This document shows, in pieces, positions 11,368 to 23,439 of a stretch of DNA of 64,000 bases; position 1 is the stretch's first letter; every line of letters begins with the position of its first letter. The notes under the pieces were generated by a model, which was given only the letters and a program-made list of their open reading frames with translations, was not told the DNA's origin and did no database searches. A program made the position numbers and the translations under genes. Source of the DNA: Stenogyne calaminthoides (taxonomy: Eukaryota; Streptophyta; Magnoliopsida; Lamiales; Lamiaceae); contig JBBCBC010000012.1 in the NCBI GenBank assembly GCA_037126765.1, forward strand, positions 15,190,001 to 15,254,000, read 5' to 3'.

Positions 11368-12722
11368 ATAAGTCACATATTGAGGGGGAACTCAATATGT
11401 ATAGATCATAAGATCAGACATGTCAGGTTAGAAAATCAGACGAGGCAAGACATAGGATCAGATAGTCAGATGATCAGGTGAAGTGATGAAGCCAAAGAAT
11501 CAGAAGACCTGAAGATCGGATGACTACCAGAAGAACAAGACCAGAATACCTACATCAGTCGAGTCTGCTAGTTGAGCTAAGATAACTTGCATCAGAAGAC
11601 TCTATCAGGTAGACTGATGGTGCACCAGATCATACGATGTCAATCAGACAAGAAGAATGTCAACCTTAGTTGGTAAAACAAACACTGAATAAGTGTACTT
11701 ATTAACCAATGAGAACGAGACAAGTATGTATTGAGCTAACAATGCGGGATTCAGCGCTGCATAGTCAAATGGCTAGAAAGGACAAACATACATGCTTTCG
11801 TCCATGCCGTTTCTGAAGCACGTCACATCAAGCCTGCAAATCTACCAAAAATAGCCTGAAATTCAAATTGCTCTCCAATGGCTCTTTGAATTCGAGGTCT
11901 ATAAATATGGGATCATACTTCATAGCGAAGACACATAAATTATCATCAAGCTCAAGCAAAAGCAAATTTCCGCATGAAGAACACAAAATTGTAGAATATT
12001 TCTAAGTGTTCATCCCATTGTTCTTTGCATAGAAATCTTATCCTTTAGCTTTAGGCTACCCAAATACTAGGATAGATTTCCAGTTGGAACACAACAAATC
12101 TTATACCCAAACTCACAAAGTTAGGTTAAGTTTGTTTAGCAAGATTTCAGACTAGGGTTTCTAGTTTATGATTTCTGGGAATGGTTGAGTGAGAACTCTT
12201 GAAACATCTATTGGTTATACTGTAATGGACTAACACATTAAGTCCCAGTTTGTTAAGTTGGTGCCCCTGCTGGTAGGGAAGAGTGGACGTAGGACTGGTT
12301 GTCCGAACCACTATAAAAATCTTGTGTGCAATATCTGATTTACCTGTTTTACACAATAGCACACTACCAGATTTGATATTGCATACATATTCTGAGTCTG
12401 GATCAGTTTTGTATCAAGCAACTGATCTGATCAGCTTGACACTTTATCATGTGACTGAAAACAGATAAGAAAATATCTATTTCTACAAAACTGGTTTTTC
12501 ACACGGGTTAAGACTTAGCTTCATCACATCAGTTAAACTGATAGACACCGAATCGATCGCCCATAAAGCGTCAAGAAGTTGAATATCGATCCAAACCGAT
12601 GCACTTCGCGACCGATCCGAAAACTTTCTTTTCACACCTAATCTCACGTAAAAAGTTTTTGAAGTCTATTCACCCCTCCCCTCTAGACTTCAACCCTCAC
12701 GAAAACCCATTCGGGACCTACA
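11368..12722 (+). repeat. 5' LTR of Element 2 (family C, left end missing)
   Basis: It matches the 3' LTR (39565-40926) with scattered differences from GGGGGAACTCAATATG onward and ends TTCGGGACCTACA, followed by the PBS. A TATA box lies near 11901 (TATAAATATGGG). The upstream AACGG is mutated to AATGG at about 11878. The tract 12545-12640 is CG-rich relative to 40741-40830. The first ~130 bp of the LTR are absent here. Confidence 0.85.
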
Positions 12723-12724
12723 AG

Positions 12725-12735
12725 TGGTATCAGAC
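12725..12735 (+). other. Primer-binding site of Element 2, one base deleted
   Basis: TGGTATCAGAC in place of TGGTATCAGAGC, two bases after the LTR end. Confidence 0.8.
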
Positions 12736-12860
12736 AGTGGTTCTATGGACCACTGGCTATGAGTATCATCGGTTCTTGAGGAAGAACCATTGTGGTCACT
12801 TGAACCGATCTTGAAAAACCTGTTTTTAAATTTCATCTGTTTTCAAAACTCACGATCAGC

Positions 12861-13637
12861 ATGGATAATACCTCTAGTATGTATCATGATCTGCCTAAGT
12901 TTTCTATTGATGAGTATGCAGACTGGAACATACTCATGAGCAACAATCTGGGAGCTATAAGCAGCAGAATGATGGAAGTTCTTGAACAAGGACCCATCAT
13001 CTACTACAAAAACCCAGCTGAAGGAGGTGATCCAGAATTTCCAGTTGGAGCCCGAATCAGGAAGAGTCCCTCTCTGATGGATGCTGAGGAAAGAAAATTG
13101 TCCAATCTGGATACTGTGGCCTGCCATATTATTATGAAGACGATGGACAAGATCACTAGAGAGAAGATCAAGTATCTCAAGACAGCCAAACAGATGTGGG
13201 ATACGCTTGCTGAGATGTGCGAAGGAAATGATTTGATTAAAGACAACAGATTGCAAGCCGAACTGGTAAAGTTTGAGAAACTTAAGATGCTGCTAAATGA
13301 AACCATAAATCAGCTCGATGGAAGAATCACCACGTCTGTCAACAAGCTACGGGAACTAGGACGAGAAATGTCAGACAAAAACATCAACTACAAGATCTTG
13401 AGATCTCTGACAAAGAAATGGGATATGAAAGTGACTGTGATAAAGGATTGCCAAGATATTTAAAAAATGAAGCCAAGCAACCTATTTCTGAGCCTTAAAG
13501 CCCATGAGTTTGATCTAATTGAAAGAGGGCAAGAAGAAGATGATGAGTCGCCTGCCGAAGTCACACCTGCCACATAAAAAGCAGTTGCATTCAAAGCAGC
13601 CGGTAGCAGCTCAAAGTCTACTGAACCTGTTGAAAAT
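12861..13637 (+). pseudogene. gag: gag, 5' part (Element 2)
   Basis: ATG at 12861 opens a 200-codon frame: MDNTSSMYHDLPKFSIDEYADWN, then the UBN2-type gag core (AKQMWDTLAEM, LNETINQLDGRITTSVNKLRELGREMSDK). A TAA at 13461-13463 and a second stop near 13575 (after EVTPAT) interrupt it. The frame is then cut by the LTR of Element 3 at 13638. The homologous sequence in Element 1 continues into the zinc knuckle, which is missing on the far side of the nested block. Confidence 0.9.
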
Positions 13638-14434
13638 TGTTGGTCCCGGTGCAAACGAGTCTTACACGTGTATGGGGGGGAATACACTGGTTCAGTGATT
13701 CTTTAAAACTTTTTCTTAGCTGAGATCAGAAGGATCAGGATTTCCTGAGAAGGACAAATCGCTCTGAGTCAAAGTCTACTGAGACAGTGATCCTGAACAG
13801 CTTTCAGAAGCTTCAAATTAGCCCAACTGATCCTGAGATTTTATCAGAGATCCTGAGAAGCTTGTATCAGATAATTATCTTACTGAATACTCAGTAGAGT
13901 TAATTCAGTTTGGTGACTATCTGTTCTAGCTAATCAAGAGTGCGGTATGTGTTGGCCCTATGTTTATACTCGTTTTTATTTTGCTGAAGATCATTTCCTT
14001 AGTAAAACAGTGGTTAAGGCTGTGATCAAGTTTGATGCAAGTGCAGTTGATTGTTTCCAACTGAATATTAAGAAGATCAGTATGCTTTCAGTGAAAATAT
14101 GCAACAGATAAAATGCAAAACAGAAAGCAAACAACACAGCAGATTATAGTGGTTTAGAGACAAAGCTCCTACGTCCACTCTCTCTGATCTTCAGAGAAAT
14201 TCCTTAACACACTATCACCTTAAAGCTTTCAGGCTGACTCATTGCAACTTACTAACTTTTCTACCTTGAGCTTTCTGACTGTCTAAAACAAGTTACTCAC
14301 TTCTTCTCTAGAGCTTTCTGGCTGTCTAAACTGCAGTTTACTTACTCTTTACAACTCTTACTCACCAACAATCACACAAACACACAAACTACCTAATAAA
14401 AGGTTTGGGTTGGGTTGGTTTCCAACTAGGGTGA

Positions 14435-16074
14435 TGTTGGGAGATGAATTTATTAAATATTTTGATTAGATCCCAAAACCCCTAAGTATGACATGTTCAG
14501 GATAATTTTGATAGTCTGAGAGTCAGGTTTCAGTATAGAATAACTCAGAAAATATATGCATCATGTATAGTCAGCAGATATAGATCAGAGAATTTTAATA
14601 TACTAAAGACTCAGAAGTTACTGAATACTCAGAAGTTACTGACGAACTCAGGTAGACCTGAATGTTCAGAGGAACTGAAGAATATCTATCTGAGTACATA
14701 CAAAACTGAGGAAGACACACATTTACAAGAAATGAATGTTGCCCAAAATATTCAAGTGCAGACAAAAGGAACCAAGACTAAGTGTTGTTTAAGGTTGTCT
14801 CATTCAGAGAGATTGACCTAAAAAGATCCGTTTTGTTTGTCTACATTCACTGAAGACAAGAACCAATCAAAGAAAGACAAAACTGTACTTTACTGACACT
14901 GAAAGCGACAGGGCACTGAACCTTGTCATTAATAACCAGAAGAGGAAACCCTTGATGCTATCTCCTCCAACGGATAGTTTTTCAAGAGTGACCTTGGTAA
15001 GTTTCCTATAAATACCAGTAACCGTCACCATTGAGAGGTTACGGGAAATCAAAGCAACTCCAGAGCTCATTCGTATTCTTGTAAATTGAAGCACTCGAAA
15101 AACCTAAGATTTCCCAAGTGTTTCACATTGAAGAGAGCTCATTACACTAAGCCCAGATTTGATAGATATATCCAAAGCTTAGTAGAGATATCCTAGCCTT
15201 TGCATTTGTTCTTATTGTAAAGGATATCTCACCATAGTTGGAAACCAACCTAAACCCAAACCCTTTGATAAGGTAGTTTGAGTGTGTGTGATTTGTTGGT
15301 GAGTTAGAGTTGTAAAGAGTTAGTAAGCTGCAGGTTAGTCAGCCAGAAAACTCTAGAGATGAAGCGAGTAAACTGTTTTAGACAGTCATAAAGCTTGTGT
15401 GTGTTGAGTTAGTAAGCTGCAGTGAGTCAGCCAGAAAAATCAAGGTAGAAAAGTTAGTAAGCTGTAGTGAGTCAGCCTGAAAACTTTAGGAGAAGTGTGT
15501 TAAGGAATTTCTCTGAAGATCAGAGAGAGTGGACGTAGGAGCTTGATTCTCTGAACCACTATAATTGCTGTGTTGTTTGCTTTCTGTATTGCATTTTATC
15601 TGTTGCATATTTTCACTGAAAGCATACTGTTTTCTTGATATTCAGTTGGAAACAATCCACTGAACTTGCATCAAATTGATCACAGCCTTAACCACAATTT
15701 TATTAAAGTGAGAGATTTTCTGCAAGCTAAAACGAGTATAAACTTAGGGCCTATCTTTTCGCACTCTTAAGTAGCTAGAATATATAGTTACCAAACTGAA
15801 CCAACTATACTGAGTGTTCAGTAAGATAATTATCTGATCCAAGCTCCTCAGGATCTCTGATAAAACTCAGGATCAGTTGGGCAAATCTGAAGCTTCTGAA
15901 AGCTGCTCAGGATCATTGTCTCAGTAGGCTTTGACTCAGGGCGATTTGTGCTTCTCAGGACAAAATTATCAGGAAAACCTGACCCTTCTAATCACAAGTA
16001 AAAGTTTTAAAAAAACACAGAACACGTGTATTCCCCCCATACACGTGTAAGACTCGTTTGCACCGGGACCAACA
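14435..16074 (+). mobile_element. Solo LTR, family A, nested in an inverted A LTR
   Basis: It starts TGTTGGGAGATGAATT and ends GCACCGGGACCAACA. Both sides carry the TSD GGTGA (14430-14434 and 16075-16079). It contains TCCAACGG (14966-14973), TATAAATA (15007-15014) and three GTTAGTAAGCTGCAG-type repeats (about 15318-15490). The opposite orientation to its host LTR creates a long inverted repeat. Confidence 0.95.
14966..15014 (+). promoter_or_regulatory. Family A LTR promoter: TCCAACGG plus TATA box
   Basis: TCCAACGG at 14966-14973 is followed about 34 bp downstream by TATAAATA at 15007-15014. The AACGG core resembles plant MSA/MYB3R sites. The same pairing occurs in families B and C. Confidence 0.5.
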
Positions 16075-16729
16075 GGTGAGATATCCTTTTACAATAAGAA
16101 CAAATTCAAAGGCTAGGATATCTCTACTAAGCTTTGGATATATATCAAATCTAGGCTTAGTGAGTGAGCTCTCTTCAATGTGAAACACTTGGGAAATCTA
16201 GGTTTTTTGAGTGCTTCAATATGCAAGAATACGATGAGCTCTGGAGTTGCTTTGATTTTCCGTAACCTCTTAATGGTGAAGGTCACTGGTATTTATAGGC
16301 AACTTAACTATCCGTTGGAGGAGATAGCATCAAGGGTTTCCTCTTCTGGTTATTGATGAACGACTATTTTAGGGTTTGAACACGCCCTTGCATGGTTTGG
16401 GTAACAAGTAACCAAAGCAGCCAATCACCAAGTTTTATAGTCTAGAACATAGTACTACTGACATATTCAGTGTCCTGTCGCTTTCAGTGTCAGTAAAGTA
16501 CAGTGTTGTCTTTCTCTGATTGGTTCTTTATCTTTAGTGAGTATAGACAAACAAAACGACTCTTTTTATGTCAATATCTCTGAGTGATATAACCTTAAAC
16601 AACACTTGGTTCTAGTTTCTTTTGTCTACACTTAAATATTTAAGCAACACTTATTTCTGGTAAATGTTTCTTCCTTAGTGTTGTATGTCCTCAAATAGAT
16701 AGTACTCAGAATTCCTCTAGGTATTCAGT

Positions 16730-16870
16730 GTCACCTGAGTCTTCAGTATCTTCTGAGTCTTCAGTATCTTCTGAGTCTTCTGAGTCATCAGAGTCTTCAG
16801 TATCTTCTGAGTCTTTAGTGACTTCTAAGTCCTTCAGTATTTTCTGAGTCTTCAGTGACTTCTGAGTCCT
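16730..16870. repeat. 18-bp minisatellite in family A LTR
   Basis: Repeated CTGAGTCTTCAGTATCTT-type units, with an indel-bearing CTTCAGTATTTTCTGAG variant at the right end. The equivalent block in the 5' LTR is 30485-30635. Confidence 0.85.
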
Positions 16871-16993
16871 TCAGTATTTTCTGAGTTATTCTATACTGAA
16901 ACCTGACTCTCAGACTATCAAGATTATCCTGAACATGTCATACTCATGGGTTTTGGGATCTAATCAAAATCTTATTAAATTCATCTCCCAACA

Positions 16994-17008
16994 ATTTCCC
17001 CATTTTTT
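16994..17008 (-). other. Polypurine tract of Element 3 (degenerate)
   Basis: Minus-strand AAAAAATGGGGAAAT abuts the 3' LTR start. The second A copy at 30750 has the cleaner AAAAGGGGGGAAAT. Confidence 0.75.
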
Positions 17009-17229
17009 ATGATGCCAAAACCATCTTGTTAAATTTAAGAAAACCTAACCTATATTCAATTTTTCAGTTGTCTATTACATTAAATGGCATATAAGATGAG
17101 TATAAAACATATAAAAAGATAATGAGATATTCTCTTGTAGTAATACAAAAGATAAAATTTTTCATTGATGGATAATATGAGTTACAAAGTACAATGAAAA
17201 TTCAAAAACACAGTTCAGAAACAAAAACT

Positions 17230-20200
17230 TCAGTCTTCTTCGATCTCATCTTCTGGTACTTTCAAGTTGAACATCCCAAAGTACCTCTTCTTCAATTCAT
17301 CTCTTTCTTTGATAATCTCAGGGTTGTTTCCAAACAGGCCTAGCTGAAGAACATATTGAGCAATTTCCTGAGAAATGGCAGCCTCATTCACAAAGCCATT
17401 CTCAAACCTAGGAGTTGGATACATATATGGTCCTGGAGCAACAATCTGAGTATTGCTTTCATCTGCCAGATTTATCCATTTCTGCAGATACTCATGATAG
17501 AATGTTAACCGATATTCAATGAAAGCTTCATTTTTATCTGAGCTCTCCCTCTCCATTCTCTCAGAATTTCATAATAGTATCAGGTTCTCTTGATTTCCTC
17601 CCATACGTCATTGATCTGTAAAGGTATCCATTTATCAATGTGTGGGCATTTATGAGTTTTCTCAGTTCCCCTTCTTTTGCCAATGAATTTCCCGAAACCA
17701 CCCCTTCTTTTATGCTCTTCTTCCCTTTTCTTTTTGATCAAAGGAGCACCAGATACTGAAACAACAGTTCTTTTCTCTTTTTCAATCTGCAGATCTCTCA
17801 AAGTCTTCTTGGTATTGAAGGTCTCTGGTTGTGTATCAGGTTCAGCTTCTTAAGTTTCTTCCTCTGAATCATCAAAATCCACCACAAGCTTTCTTTGAAA
17901 TGGCTTTGAAACCTTTGCTCTCTTCTTCTTTTCTGGCTCAACGAAGGCTACAGCCTTCATCTTTCCTGGTCTAGCCTGGGCTTCACCAGCCTTGGTTGTT
18001 TCAACCATCCTTCTATTAATCATCTTTTCACCAATTACCTCCTGAGTGGTTTATTTAGATGTCTGAGTGAAGGTAGGTTTTTCAGCTTCTTTAAACTTCA
18101 GTTTTTCTGTGGCCTCAATTTCACTCAAAGTATCCAAGATTTTCTTTGCCTCGGCTTCCTTTTGAGCTTTCTTCTCCAAGGTCTGTGCCAAAAACTTATC
18201 CAATTGACCTTTTGAACTTGGTCTTTCCCCCTATTTGGCATCATACCTTGGGAGAAGTTGGACAATGCAGTATCATTGTAGAATTGTTCTTTGCCCATAC
18301 TGTGCACCACTCCAGTCAGCTGATCATGCTCATCTTCCAATCTCATCATGTAGTTCTTGGCCACTGAAAATTCATCTGAAAGTGGAGCAAACTGTTTTGA
18401 GAAGACTTCATGCATCATTTATGTCATCTTGGTCATGAGCAGAGTGCTCATTTCCTCAACAGCTGTCTTGATCATCTGATCATTCTTCTCAACCAGTTTA
18501 GCCTCAAGATATGCAGTTCTGGCCTGGTACTGTTGCTCCATGTTTGCTTTGAGTTCTTTCCCTACCTAATCAATTTTCCCATCGAGTGCAGCCATCTTAT
18601 CTGAGAGAGTAGCTTGGATTTGCAGCATATCACTTGATGAACTCAGATTCTCCATTTTCTTAGATTGATAAGCCAGAACCAACTCCATCTGAGTCATTTT
18701 CTCCATGAGTGGCTCTATCTTCTTTAACCCATCCAGGATTGGGGTTAAATCAATCACTGGAGGTTGTACAACAGTCTCCAACTGAGCTGGGTGCTCCAAA
18801 CGAGCCTCGGTCTGCATATCATAAAAATCAGATTTAAAGCTAGGTACTTCAGTAACTTCGGCATAATGTATAACAGTGCCAAAAGATACCTGAAGAGTGT
18901 TAACTTCAGTCTGAGGTTGTCTGACATCAGGCTGTTCAGCTTCAATTTCTTTCTCTTATTCTTTCTCAGCTAGTTTCTCCTTTTCAGCTTCTTTTTCACC
19001 TTCTCCATCCTGATCTCCTTCTCCTCACTGATCATGAGAACTGGATTCACCAGCCTCAGCATTCTTCCTCTCAGCTACCTTTCTCTTTACCAGCTCATCA
19101 AAGTAGGCCACTTTCATCCTGAGCTTAGTCTTTCTGAACCCTGAGAACTCTGTCAGAGCAGCAGTCTCAGCACTCCACTATTCATCTCCTCTGAAGGAGA
19201 CAATGTTCAGCATCTCCGGGAGTGTTTGGTTCAGGATGTAGACCATTGTCCTGAGCCTGAAGAAGAGATCCTGAAGGTCAGGATATGAGTTCAGCTCAGG
19301 GTATATGTCTAGGATGAACCGTTCCCCCTTGCTTTGCCATTCAATTTCTTCTGCCTCTCCCTTCTTTAACTCTGGGCTCTCAGGAACAGTAGGCTATGAT
19401 TGTATTAGTTGTAGTGCTGAGGGATCAAGAAATGGTTCATTCAGGAGGGCATCCAGGTTTAGTAGATCTTGGGCTTCTGTTTGTTCAGAGGTCTGAGTTG
19501 GTCCCTCTCCAGCAGTGATCTGAGGTCCCTTGAAGATTTCTTGTGATATCTTATCAGATCCTAATGAGGTCTCAAGCACTTCAGAGAACACATTCTCCTC
19601 GGTTTCTTGTTCTTCAATATTTTTCACCACTTTAGCAAGAACCTGAAGTGGAGATTTCAACCCTTGCTGATCTTCAGTTTGAATTTCTTCAGCATCACTG
19701 GCCTCCTTCTCAGCAATAGTATGAAGTCTTTTTTTGCTTTTGAGGAGCCAATGCCTTTTTCTTCAGCTTTTCTCCTTTTTCCCTTTTTATCTTCATCAGG
19801 GCTTTCCTCCTGGCTTGCTTAGCTTCTTCCTCACTTTCCTCAGTGGTTTTTTGATTGGTTTGTCTGGTTTCTCTGATCGGCTCATCCACTAAGGTATCCT
19901 CCTCCGCCTCTTTTTCTACAGTCTCCTCCTGAGACTCAGTAGGTTTTTCTTTCTTCCCCCTCAAAGTCTTCTTAGTTGGTTTGACATGATCTTGGATCTT
20001 GGAAAGGCAATTGAATCGGCAAAGATGTCCTCCTCTTCTCTGCACGTTTCTAAGATAAATGCAATGTTGGTTGCATGTAGGATCTTTCCCTTAATTACAA
20101 CAACATCATTCACTTTTTGAATATGCTTGGCTTGATCGCTTACTACCTTTATCAAATATTGCAACCAATTAAACGCTCTTGAGGGAGAGTCTTCAATTTC

Positions 20201-20745
20201 CGCCATCAACCTCAACTTAGGCTTGCTTATCTTCTCGAAACTACCAGATTCACTCATGATGCATTTGCTCACAATATCTAAAAGTACTCGATATTTAGCC
20301 TTCAAATGCTTTTTATTCAATGTAGCTTCAAACTTTACCGGATGCTCAATAATTTTATCCAAATATTCTTCTTCCCTACCCATTATGTACAAAGTAAGGT
20401 CTTCCCCTCTATCATTCAGCTCATATATGGCATTCAAGTTCTTAGGGATAATGTACAATTCCCTTACAAACTCTACATATTTCCCCCCGACACCAGATGT
20501 GACACTGTAATCCTAGAGTCTATGCAATTTTCTTCTTCTAATTGCATATTAGCAACAAACTCTATTACCTCTTTGGAGTATTCGACATCTGGTTGATTTG
20601 CGACCAGACAGGTAAGCTTTGCCAATCGAAGCATGTGTAACGCCTCCTCCTCGTGAGCTGCATTGGATGTGCCTTCCAGAGAAATGACGTTCTCGTACCA
20701 GGGTTTGTTCGAGATAGCGAGTTTATCGTAAATAGAGAAAGTCAT
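17230..20745 (-). pseudogene. Post-pol accessory ORF of Element 3 (family A)
   Basis: ATG at 20745 (MTFSIYDKLAISNKPWYEN) begins a broken frame of about 3.5 kb, equivalent to roughly 1150 residues. Pieces in order: an N-terminal block (20745-20473); MYIIPKNLNAIYEL... (20458-19961), matching the predicted globular domain; a K/E-rich charged region (20045-19710); an acidic stretch (19660-19394); a coiled-coil-like segment (18817-18566, 18418-18125); a basic patch (17801-17580); and a C-terminal domain (17556-17230, ending KRYFGMFNLKVPEDEIEED). A nearly identical C-terminus is present at 30986-31600. The layout parallels Element 2's accessory ORF: globular N-terminus, coiled coil, basic region, Y/F-rich C-terminus. 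No transmembrane segment or signal peptide is evident, which argues against a classical envelope. Function unknown. Confidence 0.7.
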
Positions 20746-21384
20746 TCTGGAAAATTTTGGAGAGATTTGGAGAAGACGGGATTTTGAGTATAATAAGAAA
20801 TTTGGAATTGCAGAGTATTTGTGAAGACGAAGGTTTGGAAATAGGTTTGAATGAAGTCTTTGGAATAGGTATATAACTTTGATTTATGGAAAATCGCGAA
20901 GATTAAGGAATCGACGGTCAAGATTAAAACAGGCTAAAATCGGATATTTGAAAGGATGATTTTTCAAGTACTAGCCGCCAAATTTTATCCTTATTGGTGA
21001 ATAATGAACAGTGTTTCTGCAAGCTGTTGACTTTTCCTCGAGAATTTCAAACGTCCCACCCATTTATTTCCTCCGGTGTTTTATCTTTTATGGCCAATGA
21101 TTTCTGAAAATCAGTTACTCAATAAATGTGCATTAGTCATCTTCTTCAGACTAATTTGAGTTATCAATCTTACAGAGTTTTTGAAATTGATAAAAATTCA
21201 GTGTATTTTGATAACTGAACTAAGGTTACTGAGTTTCCCAATACTCAGTGATAAAACCTTATTTTATCCTGAGTTTTTCAGTGAAACCTGAAAAACTTCA
21301 TGCCGCTGAAAAACCTTCAATTTTTTAGATTACTTTATTCTCCTGGATCCAACATTCCTAATTCAACTGAAGTTCCTGAAATCT
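20746..21384 (-). promoter_or_regulatory. Spacer between RNase H and accessory ORF (Element 3), promoter-like
   Basis: A TATA-like TTATATACC on the minus strand at 20868-20876 lies about 125 bp upstream of the accessory ATG. The intervening leader is C/T-rich and free of ATG. No long ORF is present. Element 2 has an analogous TATA box. Confidence 0.3.
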
Positions 21385-21676
21385 TTATTCAACCAAAGGT
21401 TTAGTCAAGATGTCAGCTCTCTGTTTCTCAGTATGAATTTTCTCCATTCTGATATCCTTCTTCTCAACATGATCTTTGATGAAGTGATGTCTGATATCAA
21501 CATGATTACATCTGGTGTGCAATACCGGATTTTGTGTAATAGCAATTGCACTATTATTGTCACAAAATATAAGTACTTCATTGGCTATAATTTTATAATC
21601 TCTCAATTGTTGTGCGAGCTAAAGAATGCATGCTACTTGACTTCCTGCGACCATGTATTCAAATTTCATGAGTACT

Positions 21677-23305
21677 TGTTGGTCCCGGTGAAAAACCCAT
21701 GAAATGCGAAAAAAAATCATGTAATGCATATAAAACATGGGTGAAGGAATGGTGATTCCAAATCTATGTGATGTGTTTTACTTATATCAAATGCATATGA
21801 CAAGTAAAAACATAAAGCAATAAAGAACACATCAAAGTATAGTGGTTCGGAGACTCAAGCACCTACATCCACTCTCCCTGTTCCTAGGGAAATTCCTTCA
21901 AACTTCTCCTAAAGCTTTCAGGCTGACTCACTGCAGCTTACTAACTTTTCTACCTTGAGTTTTCTGGCTGACTCACTACAGCTTACTAACTTAACACACA
22001 CAAGTTTTCAGACTACCACAAGTAGCTTACTAACTTCTCCTCTAGAGCTTTCTGGCTGAACTCAACAGCAGCTTACTAACTCTTTACAACTCCAACAATC
22101 ACACACAAACTACCTAACAATAGGGTTTGAGTTTTGTTGGTGTCTCCAACTAGGTTGAGATTTTCCTTTACAATGATTTAGCCTTTATGCTAAGGTTGGG
22201 AAAATCTCTCTAAGCTTAGGATATATCGTGGGTTGCTTAGATTGGGTTTTAGAACACTCATGGATGTATTTGTATATCTACAGACTTGTGTTCTATGGTG
22301 GGAATGCTTAAGTATATGTATTCTTGGCTCTGTAGCATCTTTTTCCACATTCTCCACACTTTAGAATGATGAAAGACCATGTATTTATAGTGTGAATTTG
22401 AATGTTACCGTTGGAAAGAATCACATTCAAATCCATACTATTCTGTAAGTTCTGCAGCTTTTTCAGGCTGGTTGTCTTCCTCTCATTGGTCCACGCCAGC
22501 TGAATCTAACGGCTATATTCTTCAGGATCTTCTGAGTCTTCAGGTTTCTCTGAGTCTTCAGGATTCTTCTGAGTCTCAGGATTCTTCTGAGTCTCAGGAT
22601 TCTTGATTCAGCAGACTTCTCTCCAGCGGACCTTGTCTGATCAGACATACTAACACTCAGGCTAACTGAGTTCAGTTCTTCTGACTTCAGACATTCTGAC
22701 CCTTTGGTCACTTTTACTTACTAACCCTCAGGTCACTTGACTCAGGCTATCTGATTTCTTCTTGCCTGATCCGATCGGCTTCTTTGATCGGATCGACATA
22801 TATCATCAGTCAACATATCGAGGATAGCACCGGGTTATACTGCATCGAGTTAGCTTTGTCCGATCTAAATCATGTCTGATCCCGATCAGTCTCATCTACT
22901 TCTCTTCTGATCAGCTACCTCCTCTTCTGATCTTCTGGTCAGTTTCGTTTTGATCAGTTTGTCTGCTCTTCTTATTACCAGATTAGCTAGTCTGTTCTTA
23001 CGGTCATCGATCGGTCAATTACGGTCATCTGAGCGGTGACTCTCTCATCGATTTCTTTGGCTTAGCTTTTTCTTCAATTCTAATTTTGCTCAGCTCATCA
23101 GTTAACTCGGAACTCATCTTACTCATCTGATCTCGATCAGTCTCATCTGCAGCCTCGTCTGATCTCGATCATCTACTTCTGATTTCGTGAGTTCCCCCTC
23201 AACTTGTTCTTCCGTTCCCCCTCAACTTGTTATCTGTAAATTAGCTTGAATAACACATGTTGATAATGTTTTGGCATATTTCATCAAAACTAAAATATCC
23301 CAACA
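21677..23305 (-). repeat. 3' LTR of nested B element
   Basis: 1629 bp, homologous along its length to 23440-25055, with local divergence at 22545-22870 versus 24330-24620. Confidence 0.93.
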
Positions 23306-23439
23306 ATTTCCCCCTTTTTGATAATGAAGCCAAAACATTAAAATATATGCATTTTTAAAGAAACGTTTTTTTGTTTAAAAAGATCAGTTCAGGTGATCAC
23401 ATTAAAAGTGATCTTTTGAACTCCTGCTCTGATATCACT
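23306..23439 (-). other. Interior of nested B element (PPT and PBS only)
   Basis: On the minus strand a PBS TGATATCAGAGC (23437-23426, one mismatch to the tRNA-iMet site) lies two bases from the 5' LTR, and the PPT AAAAAGGGGGAAAT (23319-23306) abuts the 3' LTR. Between them are about 95 bp of AT-rich sequence with a short inverted motif (GTGATCACATTAAAAGTGATC). No ORF. Confidence 0.92.

Larger units (their letters stand above)
13638..16993 (-). repeat. 3' LTR of Element 3 (family A), split by a solo LTR
   Basis: The segments 13638-14434 and 16080-16993 together give about 1.7 kb. Plus-strand borders are TGTTGGTCCCGGTGCAAACG and ATCTCCCAACA. It contains an 18-bp repeat block (16730-16870) and the shared core GTGGACGTAGGAGC in inverse orientation near 14170. 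Confidence 0.9.

Noticed and set aside
20868..20876. Claiming an accessory-ORF intron also in family A
   Set aside because: An AG precedes the ATG (TTTTCCAG) but no matching donor was found between the TATA-like box and the start.
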